Assembly: GCA_964557575.1 (NCBI GenBank)
Contig: CAZLBC010000136.1
Coordinates: 1 to 9,931 of the forward strand
Direction: 5' to 3'
DNA from: CAZLBC01 sp964557575
GTDB lineage: Bacteria > Planctomycetota > Phycisphaerae > SM23-33
DNA: 9,931 bases
A program made the position numbers and the translations under genes. Every line of letters begins with the position of its first letter. Position 1 is the first letter of the stretch. A model generated the notes under the pieces. The model ran no database searches. It saw only the letters and a program-made list of their open reading frames with translations, and was not told the origin of the DNA. This document shows, piece by piece, positions 6,069 to 9,931 of this stretch.

Positions 6069-7477
6069 CAGTCGTCGTCCTCTTCTTTCTCCCATCCTTC
6101 CGGCCGGGCGCCGGCGTCCACGGCCACGGCCGCCGCCGCCGGCGGTATGGCGTTGTCCCCGTCGAACCGCGCCCGCAGCAGGGCCGTGTTCTCGTCGATA
6201 GCGGGGGCGAAGATGCCGTAGTACGTGTTCGTCCAGCGGGGCAGGAGCCGCCCCGCCACGTCGTAGCTCTCGAAGCGCACGGCGTGAACGCCGGGCCGGA
6301 GTTTCGCCGCGAAGACGTAGACCCGCCCGGGCAGCGACCGCCAGCGCCGGATGTCGCCGGAGACGTCCCAGCCGCTGGTGTTAACGAAGAGGCTCAGTGC
6401 CGTCTTCGCGATCGCCTTCGTGGCCTGTGCCCCCTCCTTGGCCCCGACGCGATCCTGCGTGGCCGCCTGGTCCCACATCTCCAGGACCGTGTACGCCTCC
6501 CCGGCCGGCACCCCGTCGACGTAGACCCGGACGGTGTAAGGAAGGATCGGCGCCCGCACGATGTCGGTCCGCTCATTCTGGATGCCGCCCAGTTCCTTTT
6601 TCGGCGGGTCGCCCAACTCCAGAGTCATGACCACGTTGGCCTGCGCCTGGAAACCGTCGTCGAAGAATTCGCCCCGGCTCTGCGCGGCCGCCAGCACCGG
6701 GCTCTCGGCGGGAGCGAAGGGCAACGGCTGCGGCGGGTCGTCGAGGCTGCCGGTCACCGCCGCGAGGTTCACCGCCCCCGCGACGAACTTCTTTTCGTTC
6801 TCGGGATTGTGGAACTCCGTGAAGGCCCACTCCTCGCCCTTGAGGCGTTCGGCGGCGCGTTTTTCGGCGAATTTCATTCGTTCCTCGCGCTCCCGCTCGA
6901 TCTTCTTCTCCTCCCGCGGGGTGAGCCGCGCGGCCTTGTTGAACGCGATGCGGGCGTTGTCCGTCTCGCCGAGTTTCCGGTAGGTCCTGCCCAGCCAGTA
7001 ATACGCGATCCCGAAGTCGTCGCCGAACACCGGGGGGGTGTCCTCCTTGACCACGGCCTTGCGGTCCTCGATGAGGGCCCGGGAGAAATAGATCCGGGCG
7101 GTATTGTAGTCGCCCTTCCGGTAATTGATGTAGCCGAGGTACCAGTTGATCGCCGCCCGCTCGTACGTCTCGCCCTTGTAGTACTTGTGCCGCTCGGAGG
7201 TCAGGGCGGCGGCGGTGTTCGACTTCTCGGTGCCAAGCTGCTCGAAGGCCTCCGTGAGCCGCTGCTCGGCCCGGGTATAGCACCCGCGGTCGATCGCCGC
7301 CCGGGCGAACTCCATCCGCTTCAGGACGTACGCGCTGTCGTCGGGATCGGTCGGCAGGTTCGCCGCCATGGCCTCGAGGGGGTTCCACGCGGAGATACTG
7401 TCCTCCTCCCCGCACCCGCACAGGACAACACATGAGAGGAGAAACGCGACAAGACGGAAACAATCGATCCGGTTCAT
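6068..7477 (-). CDS. COG3014-type TPR lipoprotein
   Basis: This is a 469-residue lipoprotein with signal MNRIDCFRLVAFLLSCVVLCGC and lipidated C22. Residues 50-185 are helical and TPR-like: INWYLGYINYRKGDYNTARIYFSRAL at 110-135, then IAYYWLGRTYRKLGETDNARIAFNKA at 157-182. A highly charged segment (186-216) is probably a long helix or coiled coil. Residues about 312-440 are a beta-rich domain (LPYTVRVYVDG, IRRWRSLPGRVYVFAAKLRPGVHAVRF). The 'W-x-S-L-P ... L-x-P-G-x-H' pattern fits the COG3014 family, which in proteobacteria neighbours LpoB and YcfL genes. The function is unknown; a scaffold role in an outer-membrane complex is inferred from the TPRs and neighbours. It starts 24 bases after the LpoB-like stop with GGAG 6 bases before its ATG. 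Its end, EKEEDDD, overlaps the next start by one base. Confidence 0.82.
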   Translation of the reverse strand: MNRIDCFRLVAFLLSCVVLCGCGEEDSISAWNPLEAMAANLPTDPDDSAYVLKRMEFARAAIDRGCYTRAEQRLTEAFEQLGTEKSNTAAALTSERHKYYKGETYERAAINWYLGYINYRKGDYNTARIYFSRALIEDRKAVVKEDTPPVFGDDFGIAYYWLGRTYRKLGETDNARIAFNKAARLTPREEKKIEREREERMKFAEKRAAERLKGEEWAFTEFHNPENEKKFVAGAVNLAAVTGSLDDPPQPLPFAPAESPVLAAAQSRGEFFDDGFQAQANVVMTLELGDPPKKELGGIQNERTDIVRAPILPYTVRVYVDGVPAGEAYTVLEMWDQAATQDRVGAKEGAQATKAIAKTALSLFVNTSGWDVSGDIRRWRSLPGRVYVFAAKLRPGVHAVRFESYDVAGRLLPRWTNTYYGIFAPAIDENTALLRARFDGDNAIPPAAAAVAVDAGARPEGWEKEEDDD

Positions 7478-7501
7478 TGCCTGCTCCGTTATCCGCGGCG
7501 G

Positions 7502-8077
7502 CTACCGGTCGTAGACGCCGGCCTTGCGGTAGTACTTCATCTCGTAATCGTCTTCCCAGATGATCACCCCCGTACCGGTACCGGTCAGCCGGAACGCCAG
7601 CCGCATGTAGCTGGTCGACTCCCGCCCCCGCGCCCGGGTGATGCCCGTGATGGTGCCGGCGAGGAGGTAGTCGGCGCCGAAGGGTTTCGTGCCGCCCGCG
7701 GCACCCGCGCCGGACATCAGCTTCATGTCCTGCTCGTCCATGATCTGCTTGAGATTCTGCCTCTCGAGGAAGACTATCTTGCCGCCGGCGTTCTTGATCA
7801 GTTCGGTACGCATCTTTTCCAGGAAGCTGCGGGTGTCGATGATCTCGTTGCTCTTGTTGGTCACCCGCGCGAACGCCACCCGGGGCGGCGACGCGGCCTT
7901 CTGTATCCGGGGCAGGCGGACCAGGGACTGGGACATCGTGAAGCAGACCGAACGGAAGTCCTGGCTGCTGAGCCCGCCGAGCATCATGTCGGTGTCCACG
8001 TCGACCTTCTTGCTCTCTCCGCACCCCGCCGCCATAAAAATCAGAACCCCCGCAACCGGAAGACAGTATCTTCTCAT
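7502..8077 (-). CDS. lpoB: LpoB-like penicillin-binding protein activator lipoprotein
   Basis: This 191-residue protein has a lipoprotein signal (MRRYCLPVAGVLIFMAAGC; lipidated C19) and an LpoB/CsgG-N-like domain. Family-like blocks are GGLSSQDFRSVCFTMSQSL (34-52), RVTNKSNEIIDTRSFLEKMRTEL (71-93), LERQNLKQIMDEQD (104-117), FGADYLLAGTITGI (133-146) and GVIIWEDDYEMKYYRK (170-185). In E. coli LpoB is anchored in the outer membrane and activates the synthase PBP1b through the periplasm. LpoB there has a long flexible linker; here only about 15 residues separate the lipid site from the fold, so reach across the periplasm would need a partner. It heads a four-gene operon and has the strongest Shine-Dalgarno of the group. 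Family assignment is firm; the PBP-activating role here is inference. Confidence 0.85.
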   Translation of the reverse strand: MRRYCLPVAGVLIFMAAGCGESKKVDVDTDMMLGGLSSQDFRSVCFTMSQSLVRLPRIQKAASPPRVAFARVTNKSNEIIDTRSFLEKMRTELIKNAGGKIVFLERQNLKQIMDEQDMKLMSGAGAAGGTKPFGADYLLAGTITGITRARGRESTSYMRLAFRLTGTGTGVIIWEDDYEMKYYRKAGVYDR

Positions 8078-8083
8078 GTTCCT

Positions 8084-8091
8084 ACCTCCTC
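8084..8091 (-). promoter_or_regulatory. Strong Shine-Dalgarno of the LpoB-like gene
   Basis: GAGGAGGT on the minus strand lies 6 bases before the ATG at 8077. This is close to the ideal anti-16S match and spacing, and it fixes the start of the first operon gene. Confidence 0.75.
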
Positions 8092-8118
8092 GTGCGGGAA
8101 AATGTACCGATCCGCCCC

Positions 8119-8146
8119 GTTAAAATCAAATAAATATTCCCGGCAA
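8119..8146 (-). promoter_or_regulatory. Candidate promoter for the lipoprotein operon
   Basis: TTGCCG (8141-8146) and TTTAAC (8119-8124) are 16 bases apart on the minus strand, each matching four of six sigma70 consensus bases. They lie in the only AT-rich patch of the 169-base gap before the operon. The rest of the gap (8147-8246) is GC-rich and holds a nine-G run directly beyond the dehydrogenase stop; I see no clear terminator in it. Confidence 0.35.
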
Positions 8147-8246
8147 AAGATCCGATTGACATTCCCGGCGGTTGCGGTGAGACGGTAATCGTTTCTACCG
8201 GCGAGTGGCGGCTGCGGCGGCCCGGTCAAATAATCGCCCCCCCCCG

Positions 8247-9512
8247 TCACCCCGCCTTTTTCCAGTCCTCCCGCGCCGTCTTGCTGCGCATCGCGTTCGC
8301 CTTCTCGTCACCGATGAACGCCTCCTTTTTCGGATCCCATCTCAGCTTCCGGCCGAGCCGGATCGCGATGTCGCCCATCAGCAGCGTCGTGTGCAGGGAG
8401 TGCATCGTCTCGGCGGTGTAGGTGGTCGGCGTGCGGGACTTGACGCAGTCGATGAAGTTCTGCTGCTCGCCGACCGGCATCGGCCAGTGCTTCGACGTCT
8501 CGGGCGTGTATTTTGTGTGCAGTATCTTTTCGTCGCTGGCCTTCAGCCGGCCGCGCCACGTGTCGTTGCCGACCCACCCCTTCGAACCCGTCAGGCGGAT
8601 GCCGGTGCCGCCGGACCTGACGCGGACCTTCACGCCGTTCGCGTAGCGGTACCTGACGTCAAAGCTGACGGGCACCGTCGTCATCGAGTTCTTCGGTATC
8701 TCGCCGGTGCCCTCCACCTCGACCGGGCAGATGTTCGGATCGTTGACGGCAAGCTGCGCGGTGTCGACCTGGTGGGACCCCCAGTCGACCAGGGACCCGG
8801 AGGCGAAATTCCCGATCATCCGCCAGTACTTCTGCGTCGTTATGTGCGGGGTGTAGGGTATGAACGCGGCCGGCCCGACGAACAGGTTGTAATCGAGGCC
8901 CTTCGGGACGGGGGCCTCCTTCTCGATCGGGTGCACCATCCCGCCCGGCAGCTGCACGTCCACCCGCTCCAGGTCGCCGATCTCCCCGTTCCGCAGCCAC
9001 TCGACCATCTTGTGGTAGTGGGCGACCGACCGGTCCTCAAGCCCTATCTGGAACACGGCCTTCCGGCGGTTGACCTCGTCGACCAGCTTCCTGCCCTCCG
9101 CGATCGAAAAGGTGGGTTTCTCGCAGAAGACGTCCTTCCCCGCCGCCAGCGCCATCAGCGACATCGGCACGTGCCAGTGATCGGGCGTCGAGATCACGAC
9201 CGCATCGATCGACGGGTCCTGTATGATGGTGCGGAAATCGGTGCAGGACTTGCACCCCTTCGTCTTGTACCGCCTGTCGACCATCTCCCTGCCCCGCCGG
9301 GCGCGGCTTGCGAAGACATCGCAGGCGGCCACGACCTGCGCGGCGTCGACGGACAGGAAATTGTTGAGATTCGCATGGGTGCCCTGGCCGCCGAGGCCGA
9401 TGCACCCCAGCGTGATCCGCTTCGAGGGGGCGGCGGCCCCGAACACCGAGGACGGCACGATCGCGGGCAGCCCCGCGGCCGCGGTGATCTTCATAACGTC
9501 GCGTCTTTTCAT
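8247..9512 (-). CDS. Tat-exported Gfo/Idh/MocA family oxidoreductase
   Basis: This 421-residue NAD(P)-dependent dehydrogenase belongs to the Gfo/Idh/MocA family, which acts on sugars, inositols and their derivatives. A twin-arginine signal opens the protein (KRRDVMKITAAAGLPAIVPSSVFGA, residues 2-26 in two blocks: RRDVMK then an Ala-rich stretch). Glucose-fructose oxidoreductase is a classic Tat-exported relative that carries its cofactor with it. The Rossmann fold shows GCIGLGGQG (36-44), the AACDV strand (62-66), STPDHWH (108-114) and the family EKP motif (FCEKPTF, 129-135). The C-terminal beta-sheet domain contains DWGSHQVD (243-250), near the usual catalytic His region, and ends at KLRWDP (389-394), a common finish of PVC members. 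Length is normal. GGAGG lies 5 bases before the ATG. It stands alone with its own promoter. The substrate cannot be read from sequence. Confidence 0.93.
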   Translation of the reverse strand: MKRRDVMKITAAAGLPAIVPSSVFGAAAPSKRITLGCIGLGGQGTHANLNNFLSVDAAQVVAACDVFASRARRGREMVDRRYKTKGCKSCTDFRTIIQDPSIDAVVISTPDHWHVPMSLMALAAGKDVFCEKPTFSIAEGRKLVDEVNRRKAVFQIGLEDRSVAHYHKMVEWLRNGEIGDLERVDVQLPGGMVHPIEKEAPVPKGLDYNLFVGPAAFIPYTPHITTQKYWRMIGNFASGSLVDWGSHQVDTAQLAVNDPNICPVEVEGTGEIPKNSMTTVPVSFDVRYRYANGVKVRVRSGGTGIRLTGSKGWVGNDTWRGRLKASDEKILHTKYTPETSKHWPMPVGEQQNFIDCVKSRTPTTYTAETMHSLHTTLLMGDIAIRLGRKLRWDPKKEAFIGDEKANAMRSKTAREDWKKAG

Positions 9513-9561
9513 GATGACCTCCCGGCAGGCACGGCGGTGACGATTTCGCTGTCCCGATCTT

Positions 9562-9590
9562 ATTATATGCGCCCGTTACATGTCTTTGAA
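9562..9590 (-). promoter_or_regulatory. Sigma70-type promoter of the Gfo/Idh/MocA gene
   Basis: On the minus strand a perfect TATAAT (9562-9567) is preceded, after exactly 17 bases, by TTCAAA (9585-9590), four of six matches to TTGACA. The start point would fall near 9555, giving a leader of about 43 bases that includes the Shine-Dalgarno. This is the best promoter in the window. The palindrome ACATGT lies within the spacer. Confidence 0.6.
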
Positions 9591-9744
9591 TTTGTTTCAG
9601 TGACGGATATCGCACAGATGACGCGACGAAAACCGGATACGGCCCTCTGCGCCGTGCCATTCCGCCTCTTCCAGGCACCTGAGGTACTTCTGTACCGTAT
9701 GGGCGCTCTTGCAGCCCGTTGGCAACAAGATTTCAGCCGTGAGC

Positions 9745-9931
9745 ATGAGCAAAAAACGGATAGAGCGTCGGTACGACATTCACTCCGGCGCCGAACTGAG
9801 CAGCGTCGCATCGGATCCCGTAATAAAGCATGTTAGGTATCTGTTTGACACCGGCACGGCAAGCCGGTACCATGCATCGATAAAAAGGACTATGCCCCGG
9901 GGGAACGGATTCGTGTTTCGTGTTTTTGTCG
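9745..9931 (+). CDS. Possible partial divergent gene (5' end only)
   Basis: An open frame starts at ATG 9745 (GTG at 9739 also possible) and runs without stop to the window edge, 62 codons. It begins MSKKRIERRYDIHSG and contains IKHVRYLFDTGTASRYHASIKR. I recognise no domain in it. Its third-position GC (about 57%) is well below that of the neighbouring genes, and no good Shine-Dalgarno precedes it, so it may be chance or acquired DNA. A divergent regulator of the dehydrogenase gene would be a natural occupant of this place, but nothing in the visible residues proves that. Confidence 0.3.
   Translation, partial: MSKKRIERRYDIHSGAELSSVASDPVIKHVRYLFDTGTASRYHASIKRTMPRGNGFVFRVFV
9850..9868. repeat. 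Short perfect inverted repeat, possible operator
   Basis: ACCGGC (9850-9855) and GCCGGT (9863-9868) form a 6 bp inverted repeat around ACGGCAA. TTGACA (9845-9850) lies at its left edge and TACCAT (9868-9873) 17 bases further on, a spacing fit for a plus-strand promoter with the palindrome filling the spacer. It sits inside the open frame called at 9745, so only one of the two readings is likely to be right. Confidence 0.3.

Larger units (their letters stand above)
9513..9931. other. Upstream intergenic region of the dehydrogenase gene
   Basis: This 419-base stretch has lower GC than the rest of the window. It holds the dehydrogenase promoter (9562-9590), a plus-strand frame open to the window edge (from 9745), and a palindrome at 9850-9868. 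A 60-codon minus-strand frame at 9597-9779 is probably chance. I see no tRNA, transposase or CRISPR repeat in it. Confidence 0.6.

Noticed and set aside
6284..7435. A 383-codon plus-strand frame opposite the TPR lipoprotein gene
   Set aside because: It is an antisense shadow; the minus frame has a lipobox, TPR-like helices and operon joints.
8160..8246. A possible intrinsic terminator after the dehydrogenase gene
   Set aside because: Only a 5 bp stem (CGGTA/TACCG) with an 8-base loop and no T-tract is visible, too weak to call.
9597..9779. A 60-codon minus-strand frame with a lipobox-like LLPTGC and a stretch vaguely like a winged helix (SAHTVQKYLRCLEEAE)
   Set aside because: The hydrophobic stretch contains Glu, the frame overlaps the dehydrogenase promoter region and a competing plus-strand frame, and the similarity is too short to trust. 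It could be a remnant of a regulator gene but cannot be supported.
8205..9836. A 543-codon plus-strand frame opposite the dehydrogenase gene
   Set aside because: It is antisense to a clear Gfo/Idh/MocA gene, and its composition is that of a shadow frame.

Overview
The window is GC-rich, and every confident gene is on the minus strand. The gene set points to a Gram-negative-type bacterium of the PVC superphylum (Planctomycetota, or Lentisphaerota/Kiritimatiellota). The pointers are a twin-arginine-tagged Gfo/Idh/MocA dehydrogenase, a twin-arginine-tagged xylose-isomerase-like TIM-barrel protein, a 1320-residue secreted PQQ-like propeller protein ending in a LamG domain, and a run of small lipoproteins. 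No rRNA or housekeeping marker is present, so the phylum is inferred from gene style only.

Layout in the direction of transcription, from high to low coordinates. (1) 9513-9931 is mostly intergenic. It carries a good sigma70-type promoter for the dehydrogenase gene and the possible start of a divergent plus-strand gene running off the window. (2) 8247-9512 encodes the exported Gfo/Idh/MocA oxidoreductase. (3) 8077-5197 is a tight four-gene operon: an LpoB-like lipoprotein, a COG3014-type TPR lipoprotein, a YcfL-like (DUF1425) lipoprotein, and an unrecognised Cys/His-rich lipoprotein with an oligo-aspartate tail. The last three genes are joined by one-base TGATG stop/start overlaps. (4) 5051-1089 encodes the large secreted protein: signal peptide, methyltransferase-like Rossmann domain, PQQ-like propeller repeats and C-terminal LamG. 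(5) 979-107 encodes the exported sugar isomerase/epimerase-like protein.

Two copies of an 87-88 bp inverted-repeat element (2-88 and 996-1083, about 85% identical, exactly 994 bp apart) bracket the isomerase gene. They look like REP/MITE-type short mobile repeats with a GGTACC-centred arm.

How the genes may work together: the dehydrogenase, isomerase-like and propeller/LamG proteins all carry export signals and fit periplasmic or surface handling of sugars or glycans, though no substrate is visible. The lipoprotein operon matches the known grouping LpoB / COG3014 / YcfL. In enterobacteria LpoB is the outer-membrane activator of the peptidoglycan synthase PBP1b. The fourth member, the Cys/His-rich lipoprotein, is the least explained gene and the best candidate for something undescribed.
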